In this document: piece by piece, positions 45,400 to 53,856 of the stretch
Numbering within the stretch: position 1 is the first letter of the stretch
Layout: every line of letters begins with the position of its first letter
Assembly (NCBI RefSeq): GCF_016591975.1
Contig: NZ_AP024169.1
Span: 3,573,001-3,637,000, forward strand
Direction of reading: 5' to 3'
DNA: 64,000 bases
Origin: Anaeromicropila herbilytica
GTDB taxonomy: Bacteria; Bacillota; Clostridia; Lachnospirales; Lachnospiraceae
The notes under the pieces: model-generated
What the model was told of the DNA's origin: nothing
The model's database searches: none
Seen by the model: only the letters and a program-made list of their open reading frames with translations
Program-made: the position numbers and the translations under genes

Positions 45400-45441
45400 A
45401 CTATACCTCTTTTTGAAAGAATAAAAATTGATTACGGTCAA
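45400..45441 (-). promoter_or_regulatory. FNR-type class II promoter of ric
   Basis: TTGATTACGGTCAA (45428-45441) matches the FNR consensus with one deviation (G for A). Minus-strand TATAGT (45400-45405) has exactly the same offset from the dyad centre as the TAGAAT of the hemerythrin operon. Predicted start near 45393. Confidence 0.72.
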
Positions 45442-45468
45442 TTATTTTGAATATGTTATTTAATCTAA

Positions 45469-46212
45469 TTATTCCCAACGAAAGCACTTAATTGATATAC
45501 TGATACAAAGAATGGCAAGTACGCTCATCGAAACGACTGGAATTACAATATTATCAATAGACAATCCTAATGATGTTGCCTTTAGTAACTTTACTCCCTG
45601 TGTTAGAGGTAAGAAATCGGTCACTTTCTGCAAAGTATCTGGCATCACTTCATATGGCAATGTAGCACCCGAAAACATCAGCATAGGAAAATATAAGATA
45701 CTGGCAATAATACTTGCTGTCTTAGCATCTGGTGCTACTCCACCAACCAACATTCCAATACTAAACATACTAAGTATCACTAGAACATAGCTTCCCACAA
45801 AGCCGAATATCGAGCCATTAAAGTCAGAATGAAAAAATATTTTAACTAATATATATACCGATATTAGCGAAACCACTGAATAAATAGTATAGATTACAAG
45901 GTGTACCGCTAAGATTAATATTGGACTAGATGGTGTAACCTTAAATCGCTTTAATATTTTCTTGTGCCTATAATCTGAGATAAGCAAAGGTAACCCCATT
46001 ACACCTCCAGCGCATATTGCAATTGTTGAGATTGCTCCGAAAGATTGTTCTAAGAAAGTATAATCTGCCCCATCATATGCAGGTTTTGTACCATAGATTA
46101 TTCCAAGAAGAATGACCATTACGATTGGAAACACTATTGCAAAAATGATCATATCCATACCACGAATTGATAATTTTAATTCCGTTTTTAACATCGTTCT
46201 AAATGCTTTCAT
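45469..46212 (-). CDS. ABC-2 type transporter permease
   Basis: 247 residues with six hydrophobic segments: IFAIVFPIVMVILLGIIYG, FGAISTIAICAGGVMGLPLLIS, two helices around 105-165, ILYFPMLMFSGATLP and the C-terminal IVIPVVSMSVLAILCISI. The LMFSGATLPYEVMPDTLQKVTDFLPLTQGVKLLK block is characteristic of drug- or polymer-exporting ABC-2 permeases. It overlaps the ATPase gene by 14 bases. Confidence 0.85.
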   Translation of the reverse strand: MKAFRTMLKTELKLSIRGMDMIIFAIVFPIVMVILLGIIYGTKPAYDGADYTFLEQSFGAISTIAICAGGVMGLPLLISDYRHKKILKRFKVTPSSPILILAVHLVIYTIYSVVSLISVYILVKIFFHSDFNGSIFGFVGSYVLVILSMFSIGMLVGGVAPDAKTASIIASILYFPMLMFSGATLPYEVMPDTLQKVTDFLPLTQGVKLLKATSLGLSIDNIVIPVVSMSVLAILCISISIKCFRWE

Positions 46213-46933
46213 AATTCAATCCCTCCTGATCTGTATAATAAAGATAAGCATCTTCTAACTTTGTACAATTGCTTGACTGGATTGCCTCTTGAACAGTACC
46301 ATAAAAGACCATTTTTCCTTTTCTTAATATTCCTATTCGGTCACATAGAACCTCTACTTCGTCCATATAATGCGAAGTTAGAAATATTGTTAATCCCTTT
46401 CTTTTTAGTTCATCAAGGCTTCTCCATACCACTCGTCTAGCTTCAACATCAAGCCCAGTAGTTAATTCATCTAAGAATACCACCTCTGGATTAGGTATTA
46501 GAGCTAATACTATGAACAGTCGTTGCTTTTGACCTCCTGAGAGCTCACTTACCATACTTTTTTCTTTTTCCATCAGATGAAACTGCTTTAATAATTCCTT
46601 ATAATCAGTGAATGTTTTATATAGGGATTGCGTTTCCATACAGAGTTCTGATACCGTAATCTTATCTGGGTAATTGCTTTCCTGAAATTGTACTCCCACC
46701 TGTTCATATAATTTTTTACGTTCTGTTACTGGATTCATACCAAGTATACTAACTGTTCCGCTATCCGCTTTTTTCGTTCCCAAAATACATTCTATGGATG
46801 TACTTTTACCTGCCCCGTTAGCACCAAGAAGTCCAAAGACTTCTCCTCGCTCAACTGAAATATTTAAGTCTGATACAGCTAAAAAGCTACCATATGATTT
46901 CGATAGATTTTCTACTTTTATTGTTGTCTCCAT
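46199..46933 (-). CDS. ABC transporter ATP-binding protein (drug/ABC-2 type)
   Basis: 244 residues with Walker A (GANGAGKSTSIECILG), signature ELSGGQKQRLFI, Walker B (VVFLDELTTGLDVEARR, with Leu where Pro is usual) and switch His (FLTSHYMDEVE). It resembles CcmA/DrrA-type ATPases. Start preceded by AAAGGAGG at a long 12-base spacing. Expression is probably controlled by the double-MerR regulator upstream through the shared motif at 46984-47010. Confidence 0.87.
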   Translation of the reverse strand: METTIKVENLSKSYGSFLAVSDLNISVERGEVFGLLGANGAGKSTSIECILGTKKADSGTVSILGMNPVTERKKLYEQVGVQFQESNYPDKITVSELCMETQSLYKTFTDYKELLKQFHLMEKEKSMVSELSGGQKQRLFIVLALIPNPEVVFLDELTTGLDVEARRVVWRSLDELKRKGLTIFLTSHYMDEVEVLCDRIGILRKGKMVFYGTVQEAIQSSNCTKLEDAYLYYTDQEGLNYESI

Positions 46934-46983
46934 GACTTTCTTAAACCTCCTTTTTAAAATTTAACAAAATAATAACACCAGAG

Positions 46984-47010
46984 CTAAGTCTGATGTTAAA
47001 GTGGAGGGTT
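46984..47010 (-). promoter_or_regulatory. Operator-like 27-bp motif before the ABC-2 operon
   Basis: A 27-bp stretch beginning (minus strand) AACCCTCCACTTT and ending CAGACTTAG shares 22 of 27 positions with 47833-47859, in the same orientation, 51 bases before the ATPase start. CCCTCC-type boxes in promoter spacers are common in MerR-family targets. Confidence 0.6.
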
Positions 47011-47036
47011 AAAAATATTAATTTGAATCACAAAAG

Positions 47037-47795
47037 TTATGTTTTAGTTACTGAGTTTAAATTAGTTAAAAGAATTAAGATTTCTTTCCCATTATTCTCA
47101 GCATGATTTAGGGACGTAAGCAAGTTATCACAAGCTGTTATAATATCATCGTAGTTATCAGAAGTATCGATTGCCTCTCTAATATTAGCCTCAGGGTTTA
47201 CGGACAAAGTGCTAAGCATACGCAAGATTGCAGAAAGTGAATAATTGGCACATCTTAATGAATTGATAATGGTCAAGTGTTGAAGATCCTGCTCCGTATA
47301 TACTCTATAACCATTCTTCTTTCTTTTGATTGTTATTAATCCATTCATCTCCCAATTACGTAAGGTATCAATGGTGACATTAAGATAATCAGCTGCTTCT
47401 TTTCTAGTCATGCATATTTGTTGAGGTGCTTCGCTTTTGCCATCAATTATTTGTTCAACAATTTTGATTGCTTTTTCTGCACTTTTCCTTTCCTCTTGCA
47501 CTTGTTCCAAGTATCGTAATGTTAGACTAATAGCCTCAGTATAATTACATTCTGCACAAGTTTTAATAATCTTTACCGCCAGCTTACGTAAACCATTCTG
47601 TAAGATCTCTACTTCAAATGCTAGACGTGCAATCTTTAACTGCTCTATGTGCAGATTCGTGAAGATACGATACCCATTTTGTTTTCTTTCAGGTTTTGTA
47701 ATGAGACCCAATGATTCATAAAGTCGTACCGTATTGGGATGTATCCCTATTATTTTAGCTATATTTGCTGTTGTATAATAATTCTGCATATGCAT
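47037..47795 (-). CDS. Tandem MerR regulator (two DNA-binding heads)
   Basis: 252 residues from ATG 47795 (GGAGG five bases before). First MerR winged helix ~residues 1-65 (YTTANIAKIIGIHPNTVRLYESLGLITKPERKQNGYRIFTN). A helical linker follows. The second complete MerR winged helix is ~residues 130-195 (MTRKEAADYLNVTIDTLRNWEMNGLITIKRKKNGYRVYTEQDLQHL). Two heads in one chain are rare; normal MerR proteins use one per subunit of a dimer. No separate effector domain. Upstream of the ABC-2 exporter and sharing a promoter motif with it. Confidence 0.85.
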   Translation of the reverse strand: MHMQNYYTTANIAKIIGIHPNTVRLYESLGLITKPERKQNGYRIFTNLHIEQLKIARLAFEVEILQNGLRKLAVKIIKTCAECNYTEAISLTLRYLEQVQEERKSAEKAIKIVEQIIDGKSEAPQQICMTRKEAADYLNVTIDTLRNWEMNGLITIKRKKNGYRVYTEQDLQHLTIINSLRCANYSLSAILRMLSTLSVNPEANIREAIDTSDNYDDIITACDNLLTSLNHAENNGKEILILLTNLNSVTKT

Positions 47796-47832
47796 ACACA
47801 CCTCCAATCTTTAATATTATTATATATTATAT

Positions 47833-47859
47833 CTAAGTCTGGTGTATTAATGGAGGGTT
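47833..47859 (-). promoter_or_regulatory. Operator-like 27-bp motif before the tandem MerR gene
   Basis: Second copy of the motif at 46984-47010, 38 bases before the regulator start. It is followed (minus strand) by GATATAAT, a good -10 box, suggesting autoregulation. Confidence 0.6.
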
Positions 47860-47979
47860 TATGCTAGTCCGTTCAGATTACTATAAATCAGACTTCATGT
47901 TAATCATGATACAGAAACAGAATTCATACTTAATATCATTGGACCACTTGCTATATGTCAATTAATACGGCAACTTAAT

Positions 47980-48894
47980 CTATAATTCCAACTTTAATAC
48001 CAATTCCGAACGACTACACTGATACCCCAATTGTTCTAACGCTTTTTCTAATGGATAGTTTTGAATATCAATATCTGCCATTATGTTTTGAATGCCATCC
48101 TCTATCATAATTCGAGCCCCCTCCCATAATAGCTCTCTAACATAACCATTTCCTCTTTGAGTTGGTGTAACACCTATGTAATTAATAGCTCCTTCCTCTT
48201 CACTAAACTTTTGAGGAACAACGAGTCCAATCATTTCTTTCTTTTCATTGTAAGCTATTCTCCACCAAGTCTCATTGAAGTCAATCTCCTTTAACAGTTC
48301 GAAGTATAAAGTAGCTGCCTTTCTGGAACCATGTAACTTAATGCTCATAACGTCTTCCCTGTCTAAAGTACCTTCTGTAACCGATTCAATAGCTTCTATA
48401 AATACCTTCTCGCCGACTTCTTTCAAAGTTTTATACTCAAATTTCTTAGCTTTGTCTATATTGTTCACTTGATTAGTCTCAAAGCTTTTCTTCTCTTGAA
48501 CAATTTGAAAACCATGAGTTTTAAATATGGATTGAAAAGTTTCAAATAGCTCTGGTGTTGTTGAATAAAGATGATACTCTACTGTATTAAAGCCCTTCTC
48601 TTTTAGGATTTCTATACTGTCAGCAAGGAGCTTGTTTCCAATATTCAAAAGACCACCCTCAGTATCTGCTAGTTTTATTTGCCATACTTTTATATCATAG
48701 GGCTCTTCTTCAAAAATACCGTAAATAATTCTTCCTAAAAATTGTCCGTCCAATTCGATAACAAAACACCAATCTAGACTAGTCCTGCCCGTGTCTAACC
48801 ACTTTTGTAGATTAAGTGATGACTTTCTTCCTTCCTCTACTCCAATCTGTTCGTATTGCGCTATATCTTCTAACTGAATTGTTCTTACTCTCAT
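47980..48894 (-). CDS. Tandem GNAT acetyltransferase
   Basis: 304 residues from ATG 48894 (GGGAGAG upstream). The N-terminal half looks like a degenerate GNAT fold (VIELDGQFLGRIIYGIF; LLNIGNKLLADSIEILKEKGF). The C-terminal half has the acetyl-CoA loop INYIGVTPTQRGNGYVRELLWEGARIM and NYPLEKALEQLGYQ. One active and one degenerate domain is a known GNAT plan. Substrate unknown. Confidence 0.8.
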   Translation of the reverse strand: MRVRTIQLEDIAQYEQIGVEEGRKSSLNLQKWLDTGRTSLDWCFVIELDGQFLGRIIYGIFEEEPYDIKVWQIKLADTEGGLLNIGNKLLADSIEILKEKGFNTVEYHLYSTTPELFETFQSIFKTHGFQIVQEKKSFETNQVNNIDKAKKFEYKTLKEVGEKVFIEAIESVTEGTLDREDVMSIKLHGSRKAATLYFELLKEIDFNETWWRIAYNEKKEMIGLVVPQKFSEEEGAINYIGVTPTQRGNGYVRELLWEGARIMIEDGIQNIMADIDIQNYPLEKALEQLGYQCSRSELVLKLEL

Positions 48895-49001
48895 GAAATT
48901 TGCTCTCCCTCTAGCCATCTTTTCTGTGTACTTCCATTAATACTAAATAAGAAAACCATTTTTTGTAATTACTTTTATTATAAATATTACGACGTATATA
49001 A

Positions 49002-49508
49002 TCAATCCAATATCTTCTCAAAAGCAATTCTTTTATTACCATCCTCTAAGTAAATTACTCCACAATATTGAAACCCATTTTTCTTAAGTAAGTTTTGCAT
49101 GGATATATTTTCTTCATGAGTATCTATTTTAATACTGAATATCTGCCTTTCTGAACAAAGTATCTGAACATTTTTAATGATTTCAGAAGCTAAACCCAAT
49201 CCTTTATAATCATTATTAACTGCAATTCTATGAATAACTGCATAGTCCTGATTACTAATCCACTCACCTTCATATATTTCATGATATGTTTTTTCTCCAT
49301 CAAAAGAAATGGCTGCAGTTGCCACAATTTGATTCTTTTTTAATAGTACATAGCTATGACATTGCGCTATATCATTCCTTATTGTTTCTACATTCGGATA
49401 ATTATTCTGCCATTGGTTAATACCTTGTTCTTTAAAGTAATCTTGCGCCTGATTAATAATATTCATGATATTCTTGATATCTGTTTCAACAGATTTTCTA
49501 AATTCCAT
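49002..49508 (-). CDS. GNAT-family N-acetyltransferase
   Basis: 168 residues from ATG 49508, preceded by AAGGAGAAGG. Motif A is VIHRIAVNNDYKGLGLASEIIKNVQ; motif B region is IKIDTHEENISMQNLLKKNGFQYCGVIY. Uses acetyl-CoA; no partner gene suggests the acceptor. Confidence 0.87.
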   Translation of the reverse strand: MEFRKSVETDIKNIMNIINQAQDYFKEQGINQWQNNYPNVETIRNDIAQCHSYVLLKKNQIVATAAISFDGEKTYHEIYEGEWISNQDYAVIHRIAVNNDYKGLGLASEIIKNVQILCSERQIFSIKIDTHEENISMQNLLKKNGFQYCGVIYLEDGNKRIAFEKILD

Positions 49509-49611
49509 TGCCTTCTCCTTTATATGTAGATTCACAATTACTTAATATTGTTACCAAAATACCATTGGTTGATGTGGTCAATTTTCTCTCTCAACATATA
49601 TTAATATGATA

Positions 49612-49645
49612 AAAGAAGGAGTTTCTCCTTGGACTCTCCTTCTCT
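49612..49645. terminator. Stem-loop after the HEAAH membrane protein gene
   Basis: AGAAGGAG (49614-49621) pairs with CTCCTTCT (49636-49643) around TTTCTCCTTGGA; AAAA flanks on the left give a T-run on the minus strand. Confidence 0.6.
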
Positions 49646-49676
49646 CTTAAGCATTAATATAATTTTATGTATTTTC

Positions 49677-50210
49677 TTATGCGAATATCATAACAAGTAG
49701 ATTCGGAACAAACATTGCAACCGCAATTCCATATATTAAATCCAACCATAAAATAGAACCTACTGCTCCTAAATAGATCAATCCTACAATCGGAGTCGCT
49801 ATAATCTTTAATAAGATTCCAGTCTCTTTATTCCAAACAGATTTCCATATATTTTTAGCATCCCCTATACTTGGAAAGGAATGCATAGCAATGGAAACCC
49901 CTAGCCAGATCAGAAAATATTCTAGTAAGTTTCCAGTTTCAAACTCAATTACTGGAATCGCTCCTGGCAATGCTATGATTGCTCCTATTATGGTATTAAC
50001 AAAGAAAGGTCCGATACCAATCAGAACATTTTTGTATGCTTTGTCTGGTTTTTCATGTATTAGATATCCAAATGGATTCTGAAACTGAAAATAGCATACT
50101 TTCAATACTGCAACTTTATTAATCCTACAAAATAATTGATGTGCTGCCTCGTGAACGATAACCCCTGGAAATGTGATTATCGATACAAGATAACCTATGA
50201 TAGATAGCAT
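49677..50210 (-). CDS. Membrane zinc-metalloprotease-like protein (HEAAH, M50-like)
   Basis: 177 residues from ATG 50210 (GGAGG ten bases before). HExxH-type motif in IVHEAAHQLFC within the first helices. Four to five hydrophobic segments (ITFPGVIVHEAAHQLF, VLIGIGPFFVNTIIGAIIALPGAIP, FLIWLGVSIAMHSFPS, IVGLIYLGAVGSILWL). MHSFPSIGDA is reminiscent of site-2-like or DUF3267 families. Whether it is a protease is not proven. Follows the TPR gene by 24 bases, likely one operon. Confidence 0.72.
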   Translation of the reverse strand: MLSIIGYLVSIITFPGVIVHEAAHQLFCRINKVAVLKVCYFQFQNPFGYLIHEKPDKAYKNVLIGIGPFFVNTIIGAIIALPGAIPVIEFETGNLLEYFLIWLGVSIAMHSFPSIGDAKNIWKSVWNKETGILLKIIATPIVGLIYLGAVGSILWLDLIYGIAVAMFVPNLLVMIFA

Positions 50211-50234
50211 TCTTTTATGTCCTCCCACTCATTA

Positions 50235-51296
50235 TTAGCGCCATTGATAATCTCCACTAAAGATACCTTCCATTAAATCTAGATCATAGGTATTATCATC
50301 CTTAAACTTTTTAAACTTCTTAAGCATAGCATCTCTTTCTCTTGTATTATGATTATAATGATATGCAATTGCTAGGGTAGCTACAATACCAGAATCTTTT
50401 TGATTTAATTGAAAAGCCTTCCTAGCCGTCTTTAGCCCTTTTTTATCCTCATGATTCATCAGTTCAACTCTAGCTAGAGTATCATATGCGTAACTGTATT
50501 CTACATTATGTTTAAGTACATAATTACAACAATCTGTCGCCTTTTGATACTCACCCATTTCACTATATATCTCGGCTTGTAACAGTTGTCCTTCATAATT
50601 ATCAGGATTACTCTTAAGGGCTCCTTCTATCACTTTCTTTGCTTTCTGTAATTCACCGATATCATAAAGTAGAATGCCATAATAATAAGTAGCTGAACTG
50701 ATATCTTCTGGATTCTTATTCATATATTCTTGAAATAATGAAATGGCTTTATCATTATCCATATTCTTAGCTTTTTGAAGTATGTTATCTAATTCATCGG
50801 AAATGTAATAATATTTATTCCAACAATCGACAGTTCTATTTACTTTATCCACTAAGCTATCATCTGTTATTTCTTCTCCTTCTAATTTATCATACAACGC
50901 ATTAAGGTCATCGATTTCTCCATTTTGATAACTTGTAACAAAGAGGCTAGCTAAGGCGATTGTGGAGTCTGGAAATCGTTTCACAACCTTTTTGTATTCT
51001 TTCATTGCTGTAACATATTTACCTTCTGACTCAGCTTGTAATCCTCTCTCATAAGCGATTCCTGCATTGAGACTTGATGGAAAATGAATCAACGCTATGA
51101 TTACAACTGCTACTATGGCAACCCCAAGTAGCTTAATCAAGATAGGATATGGCTTTCGATAAAGTTTCTCTCTGCATTCTTTACATAACTTCATCTCATA
51201 ACCAGCTTCTATCTTAGGATTACCACAGTTTTCACATCTTGGATAATCGAACTCATCATTAAAAAACTGTTCCTGGTACCAATTATCATTATTCAC
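50235..51296 (-). CDS. Membrane-anchored TPR protein with N-terminal zinc ribbon
   Basis: 353 residues from GTG 51296 (AAGGGGGAAG six bases before). Zinc ribbon CENCGNPKIEAGYEMKLCKECREK (residues ~20-45). One membrane helix (LIKLLGVAIVAVVIIALIHF). The C-terminal part is TPR-like (AGIAYERGLQAESEGKYVTAMKEYKKVVKRFPDS; YYGILLYDIGELQKAKKVIEGALKSNPDN; AYDTLARVELMNHEDKKGLKTARKAFQLN). Probably a scaffold on the membrane; the neighbouring HEAAH protein may be a partner. Confidence 0.75.
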   Translation of the reverse strand: MNNDNWYQEQFFNDEFDYPRCENCGNPKIEAGYEMKLCKECREKLYRKPYPILIKLLGVAIVAVVIIALIHFPSSLNAGIAYERGLQAESEGKYVTAMKEYKKVVKRFPDSTIALASLFVTSYQNGEIDDLNALYDKLEGEEITDDSLVDKVNRTVDCWNKYYYISDELDNILQKAKNMDNDKAISLFQEYMNKNPEDISSATYYYGILLYDIGELQKAKKVIEGALKSNPDNYEGQLLQAEIYSEMGEYQKATDCCNYVLKHNVEYSYAYDTLARVELMNHEDKKGLKTARKAFQLNQKDSGIVATLAIAYHYNHNTRERDAMLKKFKKFKDDNTYDLDLMEGIFSGDYQWR

Positions 51297-51434
51297 AAAC
51301 TTCCCCCTTATATAACATTTTTGCAAATTATACCAAAACTCGACTATTTTTTCAATGCTACATTCTTACTAAAATTATAATATGATTTGGTCTATTCCCA
51401 TAGAACATTCAAAGTTTATTCATATTTACACGTT

Positions 51435-52679
51435 CTATAAAAAGTAATAGGATTGATTCATATAATCTATATCATACTTTATGCATAATTTCTGCAGATA
51501 CTTCTTAATCTTTTTCTGATTATCCTTGGGATTCTCTAATAACTCTCTAAAATTTTCTTTCTCTTTCTTAGTAACTTTCTCTTTTACATACCCATAGACA
51601 TGTTCTACTGTATTTCGAAAACTTCCTTCATCAAAAGGACTCTTTAGGCATTCCTCCATGTAAATATAAATATCTTTCATAGGTAGATTTGAATTAATCA
51701 TTTGACTACATTTTTTATAATAGGAATAATTTTTTTCCATAATCAAATACTTATATTTTGCCCATTGATTCGTTCTTGCTGACACTGGAATTTGATCATC
51801 AATCGAAAGTATACATTTTATTGCAGATAAATCTTTATCTTTTACTTCCATCATAATATCAGCCGATATATCTTTGATACTATCATAATATTCTAAGAAT
51901 TTTCTCGTATCTACGCTTTTTGAATGGGATCCACCCTTCTTCGTCATATCCTGTTCCGAATAATGAAACTTCGCTGGCCCATCCTCGGCCTTCCATGTAC
52001 TAGTCACTGCACCAAGTATCTCCTTCTGACTAAGGGAACACGGATTTAGTTCATGATGTAAATTATCAAATACAGCAGGTACTTGGATTTTGTCACAGAT
52101 GTAGAGCACTTCTTCAATCGTATAGCTCTTATCATCATTTTCAATTACTAATCTCCTCTTTAATGAATCCGATAGCCTATCAAAATTGTGGATAAACTTA
52201 TTCATTGCATCTTCCTTATTACCATATACTCCGCCTACATGTAATACAATCTTATTCGTATAATCAACTTCCATACTATCAAGGAATCTACAATGATATT
52301 CTAAATCAGCAATACTATTGATTACTACTTGTTCTGTTGGTGAATTTAATATCGTATATTGTCCTGGATGCATGGATACCCTGATTCGTTGCTTTTTTAC
52401 AAACTCTCCACATTCTAGAAGTTCTTCTTTCCATAACTCCCACCACTTTATCTGATTTACTGGATGACTTCCAAATGGAATAATGTCGGAACTAATTCGA
52501 AACATCTGAATTCTGTTGTCCACATTCCACGATAAAATATGATATAGATTCTTTATGTTATTTTTTACACAATCATTAAATATTTCATCATTAAAATTTT
52601 TTAACATAAAACTTTTTGATGTTCTATATGGAATCGATATCGGAGTACATGCATAACCGATTCTTTTCTCTAATGCCAT
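51435..52679 (-). CDS. uvsE: UV DNA-damage endonuclease UvsE
   Basis: 414 residues of the UVDE family. TIM-barrel landmarks are RIGYACTPISIPYRTSKSF, FRISSDIIPFGSHP, VSMHPGQYTILNSP, LEYHCRFLDSM, VLHVGGVYGNKEDA, LVIENDDKSYTIEEVL, PAVFDNLHHELNP and KFHYSEQD. These supply the metal ligands His, Glu and Asp. It nicks 5' to UV photoproducts (pyrimidine dimers and 6-4 products) to start alternative excision repair. Longer than many homologues (~300), with a C-terminal helical extension of about 100 residues. Its gene starts 63 bases after the B12 regulator. Confidence 0.93.
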   Translation of the reverse strand: MALEKRIGYACTPISIPYRTSKSFMLKNFNDEIFNDCVKNNIKNLYHILSWNVDNRIQMFRISSDIIPFGSHPVNQIKWWELWKEELLECGEFVKKQRIRVSMHPGQYTILNSPTEQVVINSIADLEYHCRFLDSMEVDYTNKIVLHVGGVYGNKEDAMNKFIHNFDRLSDSLKRRLVIENDDKSYTIEEVLYICDKIQVPAVFDNLHHELNPCSLSQKEILGAVTSTWKAEDGPAKFHYSEQDMTKKGGSHSKSVDTRKFLEYYDSIKDISADIMMEVKDKDLSAIKCILSIDDQIPVSARTNQWAKYKYLIMEKNYSYYKKCSQMINSNLPMKDIYIYMEECLKSPFDEGSFRNTVEHVYGYVKEKVTKKEKENFRELLENPKDNQKKIKKYLQKLCIKYDIDYMNQSYYFL

Positions 52680-52742
52680 TATGATACCCCCTCTTCTTCA
52701 TAATATAATTTACCAAACTAGAATACTTTTTCTGTCCTAGAT

Positions 52743-53639
52743 TTATTTCATTATTAGTTCATTACTTATACCTATTACTTCTCTAATTTCTTTGATATCT
52801 TTGCAATAATAATTAGCACCTGTTAATTCACATACATCATGTAGGAATTGAAAAGCATTTCCACCAACAATGATCTTTGGAGCTTTCTTTCTATGAGACG
52901 ATATGGCATGTATCATATTAGTAACCGCATCCATATGCCCTGGCATTGTAACAGATATTGCTATATAATCTGGTTGTTCTTCCGTAATAGCATGAAGAAC
53001 ACTGTTCACTGGTATATTGGAACCTAAATATATAATATCGCATCCATCGATTTCTAACAGGTCACTAATCATACGTATACCTATATTATGAAGTTCTGCT
53101 CCTGCATTCATAGTTATGATTTTGATATGATTACTTTTTCTCTTTTCTACGTTATTTTTTATTTCTTTCATCATTTCAAGTATAACTTCTGATATATAAT
53201 GCTCTTTCCATACTTCTATTTGACCTTTTTCCCATAAGAGTCCCACATCCTTTAATGCTTTTTCGAATATGTTCTTATAAATATTCTCTATATTATTAAC
53301 TACTCTATAGATTTTTAAAATTTGATTTCTGGCCTCAAGCTTGGAGCCACTCATTAAGTAATTGATATATTCACTCGCTTCCCTATCCCAATTAATATCT
53401 ACCTTTTTGCGTTCTTTATCACTTAACATATTCTGTTCGTTTCTACCTAGTAGTTCATCTAAAGTAACTTCATAGATATTTGATAACATAATTAATTTAT
53501 CTATATCTGGAACTCTTATTCCTTGCTCATAATTTGCTACCGTAGTTTGAGCTGTCCCTAAAGCATTCGCTATTTCTTTCTGAGTGAATCCTTTGTCCCT
53601 ACGAAGTTCTTTTAGTCTTTTCGAGATCTCATAATTCAT
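52743..53639 (-). CDS. XRE-type regulator with CarH-like B12 light-sensor domain
   Basis: 298 residues from ATG 53639 (AAGGAG seven bases before). N-terminal XRE helix-turn-helix: RLKELRRDKGFTQKEIANALGTAQTTVANYEQGIRVPDIDKL. Residues ~90-165 form a helical cap domain containing LLWEKGQIEVWKEH, an exact Wx9EH motif. In CarH this motif packs on adenosylcobalamin and is the light-sensing signature. The C-terminal cobalamin fold has GAELHNIGIRM (ExHxxG with lower-axial His) and IIVGGNAF. CarH/LitR use a MerR head; an XRE head is unusual. It probably represses its own gene and uvsE in the dark. Binding of B12 and light response are inferred. Confidence 0.82.
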   Translation of the reverse strand: MNYEISKRLKELRRDKGFTQKEIANALGTAQTTVANYEQGIRVPDIDKLIMLSNIYEVTLDELLGRNEQNMLSDKERKKVDINWDREASEYINYLMSGSKLEARNQILKIYRVVNNIENIYKNIFEKALKDVGLLWEKGQIEVWKEHYISEVILEMMKEIKNNVEKRKSNHIKIITMNAGAELHNIGIRMISDLLEIDGCDIIYLGSNIPVNSVLHAITEEQPDYIAISVTMPGHMDAVTNMIHAISSHRKKAPKIIVGGNAFQFLHDVCELTGANYYCKDIKEIREVIGISNELIMK

Positions 53640-53727
53640 TCTAGCGCTCCTTTCCAATAATCTATCTAATTTTTATATTTGTGAAATCTAAAGATTTTAT
53701 AATTGTCTAGAACTTGTATTGCATTTT

Positions 53728-53757
53728 ATTTTATCACATATTGTGTATATGATTCAA
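53728..53757 (-). promoter_or_regulatory. Promoter and putative operator of the B12 regulator-uvsE operon
   Basis: Minus-strand TTGAAT (53752-53757), 18-base spacer and TAAAAT (53728-53733). The spacer holds the dyad CACATATTGTG (53735-53745), a fitting site for repression by the XRE protein. A second palindrome, AAATCTaaAGATTT, lies in the leader at 53684-53697. Confidence 0.55.
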
Positions 53758-53774
53758 TATTTTATATTTTCTTA

Positions 53775-53803
53775 TTGATTTATTTCGTACTGTGTAGTAT
53801 TAT
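53775..53803 (+). promoter_or_regulatory. Promoter of the FtsX-type ABC pair
   Basis: TTGATT (53775-53780), 17-base spacer and TATTAT (53798-53803). The dyad TACTGTGTAGTA (53788-53799) lies between the boxes and ATGATATCAT (53802-53811) overlaps the start, so a repressor may act here. Confidence 0.5.
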
Positions 53804-53856
53804 GATATCATAAATAGTAATTGTTATTATTATCATTATAAAAAGGAGTATATTAT

